A stretch of 64,000 bases of DNA from RGIG4608 sp045651165 (GTDB taxonomy: Bacteria; Bacillota; Clostridia; Oscillospirales; CAG-272). Within the stretch, counting starts at the first letter, position 1, and each line of letters starts with the position of its first letter. The stretch is taken from the NCBI GenBank assembly GCA_045651165.1, contig JAZRRX010000049.1, positions 1 to 64,000 on the forward strand, written 5' to 3'. Made by a program: the position numbers and the translations under genes. Of the stretch, positions 42,229-51,224 are shown in pieces. The notes beneath the pieces are model-generated. The model made no database searches, was not told the DNA's origin, and was given only the letters and a program-made list of their open reading frames with translations.

Positions 42229-43722
42229 TTATCCAATAAAAATCTCTTTTATCTGATATTTTGGCTCGCACGTTACATTGAGCCCAAGCTTTTTTAGAAC
42301 CTCAATATCCGCGCTTGGAAGCATTACTGTTGAGTGAATGTCGCATCCTGAAAGATGTGGCAAATGCTTAAGCACATGTGCCGCGGTTGCGGATGTGTGT
42401 GCAGAAATTGAAAGCGCAATCAAAATTTCGTTTACGTTCAATTTCTTGTAGGTTCTTGAAAGATACTGACATTTGAGTTTTTGCACAGGGCCGATTACCT
42501 CGGGAGCAAGCAAGTGTATCTCATCCGGAATACCTGTTATCTCCTTAAGTGCATTAAGGAGCATTGCAGACACAGATTCTAACAATTCGGTGGATTTGCC
42601 CGTGATTATTCTGCCGTCATTAAGTTCGATTGCCGCAGCTGGTACGCCAGTTTCTGCGCTCTTTTCCTTGGCAGCCACGATAACCTTTCTATAATCTTTT
42701 GAAATGCCCGCCTGTTGCATCAAAAGTTCAATTTTCTGCACGGCATTTCTATTTCTTTCGGTATCGTCATCGCGACAAGTACAAAGTGCATCATAATAAC
42801 GACGAACTATCTCGCGTTTAGATGCATCAACGACTGTTTCCTCATCAACAATGCAATTTCCAACCATATTTACTCCCATATCTGTGGGTGAAAAATAGGG
42901 TGAATTATTGTCATAAATGCCTTTAAAAATCGCATCGAGCACGGGGAAAATTTCAACATCACGATTATAATTTACCGCTAATTCACCGTATTTTTCAAGG
43001 TGATAGGGGTCAATCATATTAACGTCATTAAGGTCGGCTGTTGCCGCTTCGTATGCAAGATTTACAGGATGACGAAGGGGTTTGTTCCAAATTGGAAAAG
43101 TCTCAAACTTCGCATATCCTGCCTTAATTCCCTTCTTATTATCATTATAGAGCTGTGAAAGGCAAACTGCCATTTTTCCACTACCCGGGCCGGGGCCTGT
43201 AACGATAACAAGCTCTTTTTCGGTTTCGATATATTCGTTTTTGCCAAATCCTTCATCACTTACTATCTTTTCAACATTTGAGGGGTAACCTGCGATAGTA
43301 TAATGATGATATATTTTGATTCCCTGCTCTTTGAGTTTGCGCTCAAATTTAGCAACCGCAGGATGTACGGATTCAAAGCGAGTGAGGACTACGCTGCCAA
43401 CCAAAAGTCCAGTGTTGCGAAATGCATCAATAAGTCGAAGCACGTCAAGGTCATAAGTAATACCAAGGTCGCCACGAATCTTATTTTTTTCAATATCATC
43501 TGTATTTACAACTATTACAATCTCTGCCTTCTCTTTAAGTTGAAGAAGCATTTGAAGTTTTGAGTCAGGTTTGAACCCAGGAAGCACGCGAGAGGCGTGA
43601 TAGTCATCAAAAAGCTTGCCACCAAACTCAAGATAGAGTTTGCCACCAAATTTTTCAATTCTATCTTTGATGTGCTTTGATTGTAATTCAATGTATTTTT
43701 GATTATCGAAGCTAACTTTCAT
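42229..43722 (-). CDS. DUF1846 family protein
   Basis: The 497-residue cytoplasmic protein matches the DUF1846 family over its length: the N-terminus MKVSFDNQKYIELQSKHI..., a P-loop-like VTGPGPGSGKMAVCLSQLYND (about 169-189), and KPLRHPVNLAYEAATADLND. The family structure shows a nucleotide-binding fold with an unknown reaction. GGAGAA precedes the ATG. It lies 15 bp after smpB in a likely four-gene transcript, which may be coincidence. Confidence 0.88.
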   Translation of the reverse strand: MKVSFDNQKYIELQSKHIKDRIEKFGGKLYLEFGGKLFDDYHASRVLPGFKPDSKLQMLLQLKEKAEIVIVVNTDDIEKNKIRGDLGITYDLDVLRLIDAFRNTGLLVGSVVLTRFESVHPAVAKFERKLKEQGIKIYHHYTIAGYPSNVEKIVSDEGFGKNEYIETEKELVIVTGPGPGSGKMAVCLSQLYNDNKKGIKAGYAKFETFPIWNKPLRHPVNLAYEAATADLNDVNMIDPYHLEKYGELAVNYNRDVEIFPVLDAIFKGIYDNNSPYFSPTDMGVNMVGNCIVDEETVVDASKREIVRRYYDALCTCRDDDTERNRNAVQKIELLMQQAGISKDYRKVIVAAKEKSAETGVPAAAIELNDGRIITGKSTELLESVSAMLLNALKEITGIPDEIHLLAPEVIGPVQKLKCQYLSRTYKKLNVNEILIALSISAHTSATAAHVLKHLPHLSGCDIHSTVMLPSADIEVLKKLGLNVTCEPKYQIKEIFIG

Positions 43723-43737
43723 CTCAAATTCTCCACT

Positions 43738-44205
43738 TTAATCGTTATGTGATTTAAATGCACGTTCCATATCGCGCTTTGCATCATTTCTAGCCATATC
43801 GTCACGCTTGTCATAGAGTTTTTTGCCTCGGCAAAGTCCAATTTCAATCTTTACTCTCGAATTTTTGAGGTAGACCTGCAATGGCACAAGTGTATATCCC
43901 TTTTGAGATACAAGGCCAAAGAGTTTTAATATCTCCCTTTTGTGAAACAAAAGCTTTTTGGGACGCAAAGGGTCTTTGTTAAATACATTGCCCTGCTCAT
44001 AGGGGCTTATGTGCATACCAACAACAAATACCTCGCCATCCTTTATATCACAATAGGATTCCTTAACATTAACCTTGCCAGCACGAATGCTTTTAACTTC
44101 TGTGCCGAAAAGTTCAACGCCCGCTTCGTATTTTTCTTCTACAAAATAATCGTGATATGCTTTTTTGTTTTGTGCTATTATTTTAACTGAATTTTTGTCT
44201 GCCAT
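43738..44205 (-). CDS. smpB: SsrA-binding protein
   Basis: SmpB binds the tRNA-like domain of tmRNA and brings it to stalled ribosomes. The 155-residue protein shows the conserved core (NKKAYHDYFVEEKYEAGVELFGTEVKSIRAGKVN, SYCDIKDGEVFV, HISPYEQGN, HDPxRxKKLLLH-type DPLRPKKLLFHKREI, GYTLVPLQVYLKN, KIEIGLCRGKKLYDKR) and a basic C-terminal tail. No clear Shine-Dalgarno is seen; its ATG is 2 nt after the stop of the acetyltransferase gene, so translation probably relies on coupling. Confidence 0.96.
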   Translation of the reverse strand: MADKNSVKIIAQNKKAYHDYFVEEKYEAGVELFGTEVKSIRAGKVNVKESYCDIKDGEVFVVGMHISPYEQGNVFNKDPLRPKKLLFHKREILKLFGLVSQKGYTLVPLQVYLKNSRVKIEIGLCRGKKLYDKRDDMARNDAKRDMERAFKSHND

Positions 44206-44207
44206 AA

Positions 44208-44711
44208 TTATACCAACTTTTCATAAGCTACGCGCTCTTGACCATCAAGCAAACGTATTGTTCCACAATATTCAAAGCCATTTTTTTCAAGCATTTTTCT
44301 CATCGGAATATTTCCTCTATGAGTATCAACTCTTATACTTGAATATCCGTTTTTGTTTGCATATTCACAAAGAAATTCCACGATTTTCTCTGCTATTCCC
44401 TTGCCACGAAATGCACTATTTATTGCTATTCTATGTAAAGCGAGATATTCACCATCGGAAAGCCATGCACCGCAATAAATTTTCTTATATGTGGGCTCAC
44501 CATGAAACATAAGAGCAAATGTAGCACATATTTCATCATTTTCAAGTGCAACAAAGCTACGCTCAAGCATAACATCCTCTTTTACGATATCCCTTGTAGG
44601 ATAGCCATATTGCCACTGATCAATGCCAAGACGTCCAATGCTTTCTCTTGCATCTCCGATTATCTGCATTATTCTGTCAATATCCTTTTTTTCTGCAAGT
44701 CTTATAGTCAT
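44208..44711 (-). CDS. GNAT-family N-acetyltransferase
   Basis: The 167-residue protein has the GNAT fold: N-terminal TIRLAEKKDIDRIMQIIGDA, beta4 region LHRIAINSAFRGKGIAEKIVEFL with the acetyl-CoA loop RGKGIA, and C-terminal NPxAxxLYEKxGF-type NIPMRKMLEKNGFEYCG. The acceptor is unknown. AAAGGAG lies before the ATG. It precedes smpB directly. Confidence 0.9.
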   Translation of the reverse strand: MTIRLAEKKDIDRIMQIIGDARESIGRLGIDQWQYGYPTRDIVKEDVMLERSFVALENDEICATFALMFHGEPTYKKIYCGAWLSDGEYLALHRIAINSAFRGKGIAEKIVEFLCEYANKNGYSSIRVDTHRGNIPMRKMLEKNGFEYCGTIRLLDGQERVAYEKLV

Positions 44712-44749
44712 AAATACTCCTTTGGCTAAAGCCTCAATATTTATAGTTT

Positions 44750-45265
44750 TTATTCACATTCTGAGCAAGAGTGAGTTTTTCCAAGTGTTTTTGCAGTGTC
44801 TATATCCGCAAAATATATCTTTTGCGCACCAAGAATGACGCAACAATTAATATTCGTATGCCAAACACTGTCATCCTTTGTGAAGAAAACATCACCCGTT
44901 TTATATTCGTTTCCGACAAGAGAATTATATATACTATCGAGGGTTGAATAAGAACATCTATCACACGCCTTTTCTTTACCCTCAAGTTTTGCTTCTTCTA
45001 ACGTACCGTGAAGTATCGTTTTTGAATTTTTAAGATAAGAGCACTCATAAGTTTCGTGCCAAAGCTTACCTGATTCCGTCCAAAAAACATCACCATCACC
45101 GGCTTTTAGTGAATTTTCTTTATCTTGTATATCCTGCCTTATTGAAGAAACAACCTCTTCGTTTGCAAGCATACCCGTATATTTTTCCTCATTATTCTTC
45201 GATGAACACGCGGGTAAAATCAAGCACAAAGCAAGAAAAATTGTTACTATTTTAATGATTTTCAT
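44750..45265 (-). CDS. Small lipoprotein with a duplicated Cys/His motif
   Basis: The 171-residue protein has lipobox LPAC (Cys20). It then contains two copies of a module of about 45 residues: DVFWTESGKLWHETYECSYL...EAKLEGKEKACDRC and DVFFTKDDSVWHTNINCCVI...TAKTLGKTHSCSEC. Each has H-x4/5-C followed by C-x2-C, a layout like small zinc-binding modules of the Ada N-terminal kind that also occur as C-terminal tags on secreted nucleases. Metal binding is inferred. No known partner is adjacent. Confidence 0.75.
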   Translation of the reverse strand: MKIIKIVTIFLALCLILPACSSKNNEEKYTGMLANEEVVSSIRQDIQDKENSLKAGDGDVFWTESGKLWHETYECSYLKNSKTILHGTLEEAKLEGKEKACDRCSYSTLDSIYNSLVGNEYKTGDVFFTKDDSVWHTNINCCVILGAQKIYFADIDTAKTLGKTHSCSECE

Positions 45266-45355
45266 AATTCTACCTATGTATGAACATATTTATCTATTAT
45301 AATATTAACACAATTTTTGGTATATAGCAATAGTTTTTTGTTTTTTTGATTAAAA

Positions 45356-45387
45356 ATTAAAGGCATCGCATAAACGATGCCTTTAAT
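45356..45387 (-). terminator. Terminator of the glycogen operon
   Basis: A 13-bp stem ATTAAAGGCATCG/CGATGCCTTTAAT with a 6-nt loop, followed by a T-rich run on the minus strand. Confidence 0.9.
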
Positions 45388-45388
45388 T

Positions 45389-47302
45389 TTATAATTGTTT
45401 TAAAATTCTTGCACTATGGGGTGGAATTGTGATGTAATTTTCATAGCTTTCATAAGAAAGCATATCAATCCATTTGCCCTCAACACGAGTGCGATAAATA
45501 TTTTCTCCACCATTTGCTATCACGATAACGCGTGAATCCTCTTTAGTTCTTTCAAATGCAAGAGTTTCTTGTTTATGTTCTATCACACGGAAATCACCAC
45601 GGTCAAATGCCTTTTCAATATTTCTAAGTTCACCAAGCTTTTTATAGTGCTCTAAAAGCTCCTTATTCTCCATTCCCCATGGATAAGGTCTGCGACAGAA
45701 TGGATCGTGATAACCCTCAAGTCCCGCTTCATCACCATAGAATACTGATGGAATTCCGTAAACTGTATACTGAAGAATTGAAGCCATTTTAAGACGCTGT
45801 ATTGCAACATCCTTCTCTTGCGAACTCATTCTCATAACTGCAAGATGGTCATTGTGCGCGTCAGGACGATAATTGTCCCCGAGTACAGTAAGAATTCTTT
45901 CAGTATCGTGTGTACCAAGAATATTCATAAGAGAATCACTAACACATCTTGGATATGACGAGTAAAGTTCAACAAGAACATTATAAAGCATTTCTGCGCT
46001 TCCGTAAGTAACGAAATCAATAATTCCATTGCGTAAAGGATAATTCATTACGCTATCGAGCTGACGTCCGTGAAAATAATTTCGTCTATGTCCGTAAGCC
46101 ATCTTGACTGCGGCATTTTCCCACACTTCACCGATAACTATGCCTTGTTCTGCCGAGTTTTTATGCACTCTTTCGCGAAGTTGATACAAAAATTCGTCGG
46201 GTAATTCATCAGCAACATCAAGACGCCAACCACCGATTCCCATTTTTGTATATTTTTCTATAACGCCATTTTCACCTACGAAATAGTTACGACATTCCTC
46301 ATTATTTTGATTAAGCTTAGGAAGGATATCAATTCCCCACCAGCAATCGTAATCAAAAGGATAGGACTTAAAATTAAACCAATTACGATAAGGAGAATCA
46401 TCACAATTACATGCGCCATTGGAGTGGTACTTGCGATATTTATTGAAATACAAACTATCATCACCCGTATGGTTGAAAACACCATCAAGAATAATGCTCA
46501 TTCCCTTCTCCTTTGCCTTTTCAAGCAAGGACTTGAATGCTTCTTCACCACCGAACATTTCGTCAATGGTCATATAGTCGCCCGTATCGTATTTATGATT
46601 GGAATATGCCTTAAAAATCGGACTTAAATAAATGACTTTTGTGCCAAGAGATTCAAGATAATCAAGCTTATCTTCAACTCCCTTAAGGTTGCCACCAAAG
46701 AACATATTATTCTTTAACTTGTCCCCCTGATTTTTGGCATATTGAGGAACTCCGTTATACCAGTCTTCATTAATAATGATATCATCGCGATAATAAGGCG
46801 CTATTTCACCCTTGGCAAAGCGATCAACAAATACATGGTACATTATTCCCTTGCCAAACCAGTCCTTGGACTTAAAATAGTCCTCATAAACGAGGAGAGA
46901 AAACTTTGATTCCGAATGATATGAAAGCTCAAAATCAAAATTATTTACACTGTGTGTAAAAAGTGTTCTCGTTCCACGCAAAAACAAAAACTCATAGAAG
47001 AACAACGCAGGTACAGGTCCACAAAGGTGGCGCAAGTTAAGTTCAACAACATATTCCTCACGTCCAAGCTCAAAACTTGAAAGAGTTAATGGAATATCCC
47101 AATACTCCTCACCATCGCGGTTAATTCTCATAACCACGCCCTGCGTACCCATATTTGTGGGTACAACAATCTTAAATCTGATATCATCATTTACGGAAAA
47201 TGCCCCGCTATACGAGGCATTTTTCCATGATGAATCAACTTTTATTTCTTTAATAATCTCAACGCCATTAGTTGAGGCATTATTTTGTAGTTGACTATAC
47301 AT
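45389..47302 (-). CDS. Cytoplasmic alpha-amylase family enzyme (GH13, neopullulanase-like)
   Basis: The 637-residue enzyme lacks a signal peptide, so it works inside the cell on maltodextrin or glycogen. It has an N-terminal beta domain (about 1-140), then the GH13 barrel: MYHVFVDRFAKG, VIYLSPIFKAYSNHKYDTGDY, ILDGVFNHTGDD (about 280), GWRLDVADELP (nucleophile Asp, about 362), VIGEVWENA (acid Glu, about 391) and NILGTHDTERI (about 468). The set of motifs is close to neopullulanase/maltogenic amylase. It is the last gene of the glycogen operon, 3 bp after glgP, with a weak AGGAA as its binding site. Confidence 0.9.
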   Translation of the reverse strand: MYSQLQNNASTNGVEIIKEIKVDSSWKNASYSGAFSVNDDIRFKIVVPTNMGTQGVVMRINRDGEEYWDIPLTLSSFELGREEYVVELNLRHLCGPVPALFFYEFLFLRGTRTLFTHSVNNFDFELSYHSESKFSLLVYEDYFKSKDWFGKGIMYHVFVDRFAKGEIAPYYRDDIIINEDWYNGVPQYAKNQGDKLKNNMFFGGNLKGVEDKLDYLESLGTKVIYLSPIFKAYSNHKYDTGDYMTIDEMFGGEEAFKSLLEKAKEKGMSIILDGVFNHTGDDSLYFNKYRKYHSNGACNCDDSPYRNWFNFKSYPFDYDCWWGIDILPKLNQNNEECRNYFVGENGVIEKYTKMGIGGWRLDVADELPDEFLYQLRERVHKNSAEQGIVIGEVWENAAVKMAYGHRRNYFHGRQLDSVMNYPLRNGIIDFVTYGSAEMLYNVLVELYSSYPRCVSDSLMNILGTHDTERILTVLGDNYRPDAHNDHLAVMRMSSQEKDVAIQRLKMASILQYTVYGIPSVFYGDEAGLEGYHDPFCRRPYPWGMENKELLEHYKKLGELRNIEKAFDRGDFRVIEHKQETLAFERTKEDSRVIVIANGGENIYRTRVEGKWIDMLSYESYENYITIPPHSARILKQL

Positions 47303-47305
47303 TGA

Positions 47306-49738
47306 TTATTTATTTCCTGTAATCTTTTTAAGGTTCCAGAATTTCTGTGCATATTCTTCGATACTTCTGTCAGCAGCGAAGTAGCCTGAAGATGCGATAT
47401 TCATAAGGGACATTCTGTTCCACTTTTCCTTATCAGCATAATCTGCCATCATTCTTTCGTGTGTTGTGCGATATGACTCAAAGTCAGCAAGGCACATGAA
47501 TGGGTCAGCAACTCCCATACCTGTAAGAAGGTATCTTGAGATGTGTGAGAAGGACTGACCTGCAAAACCACGGTTGAGGCAATCAATAATCTTATTAAGA
47601 CGATTATTGTTTGCATAGAACTCGTTGGAGTGGTATCCTCTTGCCCAAATATCTTCAACTTCCTTAGCGGTAAGACCGAAGATATACATATTTTCCTTGC
47701 CAGCTGCTGCAAGCATTTCAACGTTTGCACCATCAAGTGTACCGATAGTAAGAGCACCGTTCATCATAAGTTTCATACATCCCGTACCACTTGCCTCTTT
47801 ACCTGCAAGAGAAATCTGTTCACTGATTTCTGCAGAAGGAATAAGTGCTTCAGCCATACTTACGTTATAGTCCTCAAGGAATACAACCTTAATCTTCTTT
47901 GAAACAATGGGGTCGTTTTCAATCTCACGACTGATGAAGCAGATGAGCTTGATGATTTCCTTAGCCATCTGATAGCCGGGAGCAGCTTTTGCACCGAAGA
48001 TGAATGTCTGGGGCTGGATGTCAAGATTGGGATTTTCTTTGATATCGATATAAAGATTGATAATATTGAGCGCGTTAAGAAGCTGACGCTTATATTCATG
48101 CAATCTCTTTATCTGAACGTCAAATACGGAGTGTGTATCAAGCACTCTGCCTGTCTTCTTATAGAGAAGGTCAGCAAATGCTTTCTTGTTTTCATGCTTA
48201 ATTGAACGAATTTGTTCAAGAACCGCCTTGTCGTCCGCATATTTTGCAAAGTTAGCAAGTTCTTCGGGATTATGTCTATATCCTGTGCCAATGCACTCGT
48301 CAAGCAATCCTGAAAGCTTGGGATTGGAATAGCAGAGCCATCTTCTGTGAGCGATACCGTTTGTTACGTTATCGAATCTATCAGGATACATCTTATAGAA
48401 ATCCTTAAATGTAGATTCTTTAAGAATATCGGAGTGGAGCTTTGAAACACCATTGATAGAGTGTGAGCCGATAGCTGAAAGGTTAGCCATTCTTACCTGT
48501 CCATAACCAATTACAGAGAGTTTAGAAATCTTTTCCCAGTTGCCGGGGAATACGTTCCATGCGTCCTTGCAGAATCTTTCATTGATTTCTTTGATAATCT
48601 GGTGAATTCTGGGAAGCTTGAGCTGGAAGATATCCTCGTTCCAAGTTTCAAGAGCTTCGGGCAATACTGTGTGGTTTGTGTAGGACACAATCTTCTGCAC
48701 CATATCCCAAGATTTTTCCCATGAGAAATGATAATCGTCAAGGAAAATTCTCATAAGTTCGGGGATACAGAGCGCAGGGTGTGTATCATTGATGTGGATA
48801 GCAACCTTGTCTGCAAGGTTTTCGATTGAACCATAAACTGCCATATGGTCACGAATAATGCTCTGCATTGATGCAGAAACCAAGAAATATTGCTGTGTAA
48901 GACGAAGAATCTTACCCTGTGTATGGTTATCAGAAGGATAAAGAACCTTTGTAAGAATATCAGCATTTGTGCTCTCTTCAAGAGATCTTGCATATTCACC
49001 CTGTGAGAAAAGGTTCATGTTGAAATTGTGAATGTTTCTTGCCTTCCAAAGACGAAGCTGAGATACAGCCTGAGAATCAGCACCTGATATCATCATATCG
49101 TAAGGAATTGCTTCGTATTCTTCACAATTTTCATAGATAACTTCCATATGGTCTTCACGCCATTCTTCACGAACACGACCGCCAAGGCGAACCTTGAAAA
49201 CTCTGTCTGTTCTAGGTGTGAGCCATACTTCACCACCGGGAAGCCATACGTCAGGAAGTTCAATCTGAACTCCGTCAATAATCATCTGTTTAAACAAGCC
49301 GTACTCATAGCAAAGCGAAAATCCTGTTGCAGGATAATCAAGTGATGAGAGTGAGTCCATAAAGCATGCAGCAAGACGTCCAAGACCTCCGTTTCCAAGA
49401 CCTGCGTCGGGCTCGCATTCATAAAGATCGTCAAGTTCAAAGCCAAGCTTTTTGAGTGATTCACTATAATTTTTATCAAGTCCTAAGTTGCAAAGGTTGG
49501 TTTTAAGTGATCTACCAAGCAAAAATTCCATGCACATATAGTACACTCTTTTGCCGCCTTCTTGGTTTACAAGCTTCTTATATTCTCCTCTTTTCGCTGT
49601 GAGAATATCCTTAACTGTCATGGCAGCCGCCTTATACATTTGTTCTCTTGTTGCTTCTTTACTTGTGCAACCAAAGTATCTGGCGAGCTTGCCTTCTAAA
49701 TTTTCTGTGATTTCGTTCACTGTGGGTTGGTAATTCAT
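47306..49738 (-). CDS. glgP: Glycogen/maltodextrin phosphorylase
   Basis: GlgP releases glucose 1-phosphate from alpha-1,4-glucan ends. The 810-residue length and motifs fit the GT35 family: EPDAGLGNGGLGRLAACFMDSLSSLDYPATGF, NDTHPALCIPELMRI, NGIAHRRWL, VQIKRLHEYKRQLLN, FGAKAAPGY, and the PLP-lysine site EASGTGCMKLMMNG. TTGGAGG precedes the ATG. It sits between glgA and the cytoplasmic amylase, so synthesis and breakdown are co-transcribed. Confidence 0.97.
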   Translation of the reverse strand: MNYQPTVNEITENLEGKLARYFGCTSKEATREQMYKAAAMTVKDILTAKRGEYKKLVNQEGGKRVYYMCMEFLLGRSLKTNLCNLGLDKNYSESLKKLGFELDDLYECEPDAGLGNGGLGRLAACFMDSLSSLDYPATGFSLCYEYGLFKQMIIDGVQIELPDVWLPGGEVWLTPRTDRVFKVRLGGRVREEWREDHMEVIYENCEEYEAIPYDMMISGADSQAVSQLRLWKARNIHNFNMNLFSQGEYARSLEESTNADILTKVLYPSDNHTQGKILRLTQQYFLVSASMQSIIRDHMAVYGSIENLADKVAIHINDTHPALCIPELMRIFLDDYHFSWEKSWDMVQKIVSYTNHTVLPEALETWNEDIFQLKLPRIHQIIKEINERFCKDAWNVFPGNWEKISKLSVIGYGQVRMANLSAIGSHSINGVSKLHSDILKESTFKDFYKMYPDRFDNVTNGIAHRRWLCYSNPKLSGLLDECIGTGYRHNPEELANFAKYADDKAVLEQIRSIKHENKKAFADLLYKKTGRVLDTHSVFDVQIKRLHEYKRQLLNALNIINLYIDIKENPNLDIQPQTFIFGAKAAPGYQMAKEIIKLICFISREIENDPIVSKKIKVVFLEDYNVSMAEALIPSAEISEQISLAGKEASGTGCMKLMMNGALTIGTLDGANVEMLAAAGKENMYIFGLTAKEVEDIWARGYHSNEFYANNNRLNKIIDCLNRGFAGQSFSHISRYLLTGMGVADPFMCLADFESYRTTHERMMADYADKEKWNRMSLMNIASSGYFAADRSIEEYAQKFWNLKKITGNK

Positions 49739-49777
49739 GTGTCCTCCAAAATTTAATTAGGTATTTGCGATTTTGCC

Positions 49778-51211
49778 TTACATTCTTTCGTAAAGCATAT
49801 AATATTTTCTTGCGGAAATTCCCCAAGAAAAGTCAGTATCCATAATCTTTTTAGCAAATCTAGGATAAAGTTCTTTGTTATGATAAAGCTCAAGAGCAGC
49901 TACTGTGCGCTCATAAAGCTCACCGGCATAATAGTTTGCAAAGGTAAATCCATTGCCCAAAATTGTGCCATTAAGCAGCCAATAGCCCTTGATTGAGTCA
50001 TAAAGACCGCCTGTTTCTCTAACTACGGGAATTGCACCGTAACGAGAAGCTATCATCTGAGAGAGTCCACAGGGCTCACTCTTTGAGGGCATAAGGAAGA
50101 TATCGGCTGCCGCATAAATACGCTTTGACAAATCTCTATCGTACATAATAAGCGCGCGCACCTTATCATTTCTACCTCGCTCAAGTTCTCTGAAAAAGTC
50201 CTCATACTGAGCTTCACCCTTGCCGAGCACTACAAGTTGCATATCGTTATTATCAACGAGTCCGTAAGCAACTTCTCGAATAAGGTCGAGCCCTTTATGA
50301 GATGCAAGACGCGAGATAATAGCCACAAGTGGAACATCCTCTCTTTCAGGGAGTCCCAATGCTTTTTGAAGCTCGGTCTTGTTTTTAACTTTTTTGTCAA
50401 GCTCACCCGAGCCAAAGTTCATAAATATCTCTTTGTCGGTTTCGGGATTATAGTACTTATAGTCGATACCATTAAGTATTCCCGTGAGCTTATGCGCATT
50501 GTTATTGAGTATTGGAGCAAGTCCGTGTGAATATTCATCACTCTTAATCTCATCCGAATATCTTGGGCTAACAGTAGTTACCATGTTTGCCATTTCAATT
50601 GCGCATTTCATAAGATTTACACATCCGTTATAGTCGAGATAATCGGAATAGTCAAAGCCGAAAACGTAACCAAGTACGCTATGTGGGAACTGTCCCTGAT
50701 ATTCGATATTATGGATTGTGAAAACTGTCTTGATATTTTGATATTCTTTTCTCCAACGATATTGGAAATTCAAATAAGGAAGCGTAAGTGCCGCCTGCCA
50801 ATCGTGTGCATGGAGTATGTCGGGATAATATCCAATTACTCCAAGCATCTCAACTGCTGCTTTGCAGAAAAATGCATATCTCTCTGCTTCGTCATCATAT
50901 CCGTAGAGCGCGCCTCTTTTGAAATAATACTCGTTGTCAATAAAGTAGTAAGTAACGCCGTCTTTTTCTAAACTGAGCACTCCACAATAGAGATTTCTCC
51001 AAGAAAGCTGAAGATTGAAAACTGCTTCAAGCTTCATCTGTTCTCTCCACTCATTTTTTACTGCATCATAAAGTGGCATTACTACGCGGACGTCTATATC
51101 GTCCTCGTGTTCTTTTTTAAGAGCTGCAGGCAATGAGCCGAGTACGTCACCAAGACCACCCGTTGCCGCAAAGGGCATTACCTCTGCTCCAACAAACAAA
51201 ATTTTTCTCAT
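49778..51211 (-). CDS. glgA: Glycogen synthase
   Basis: GlgA extends alpha-1,4-glucan from ADP-glucose (GT5). The 477 residues show the ADP-glucose loop near the start (EVMPFAATGGLGDVLGSLP; the family lysine of KxGG is replaced by Thr), LHAHDWQAAL, TIHNIEYQG, GILNGIDYKYYNP and the C-terminal SKSEPCGLSQM with the catalytic Glu. I set the start at 51211 because AAGGAG lies 7 nt upstream; the ATG 36 nt earlier overlaps the glgD stop and has no such site. Fourth-to-third position in the operon, 13 bp after glgD. Confidence 0.95.
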   Translation of the reverse strand: MRKILFVGAEVMPFAATGGLGDVLGSLPAALKKEHEDDIDVRVVMPLYDAVKNEWREQMKLEAVFNLQLSWRNLYCGVLSLEKDGVTYYFIDNEYYFKRGALYGYDDEAERYAFFCKAAVEMLGVIGYYPDILHAHDWQAALTLPYLNFQYRWRKEYQNIKTVFTIHNIEYQGQFPHSVLGYVFGFDYSDYLDYNGCVNLMKCAIEMANMVTTVSPRYSDEIKSDEYSHGLAPILNNNAHKLTGILNGIDYKYYNPETDKEIFMNFGSGELDKKVKNKTELQKALGLPEREDVPLVAIISRLASHKGLDLIREVAYGLVDNNDMQLVVLGKGEAQYEDFFRELERGRNDKVRALIMYDRDLSKRIYAAADIFLMPSKSEPCGLSQMIASRYGAIPVVRETGGLYDSIKGYWLLNGTILGNGFTFANYYAGELYERTVAALELYHNKELYPRFAKKIMDTDFSWGISARKYYMLYERM

Positions 51212-51224
51212 TGCTTTCTCCTTG

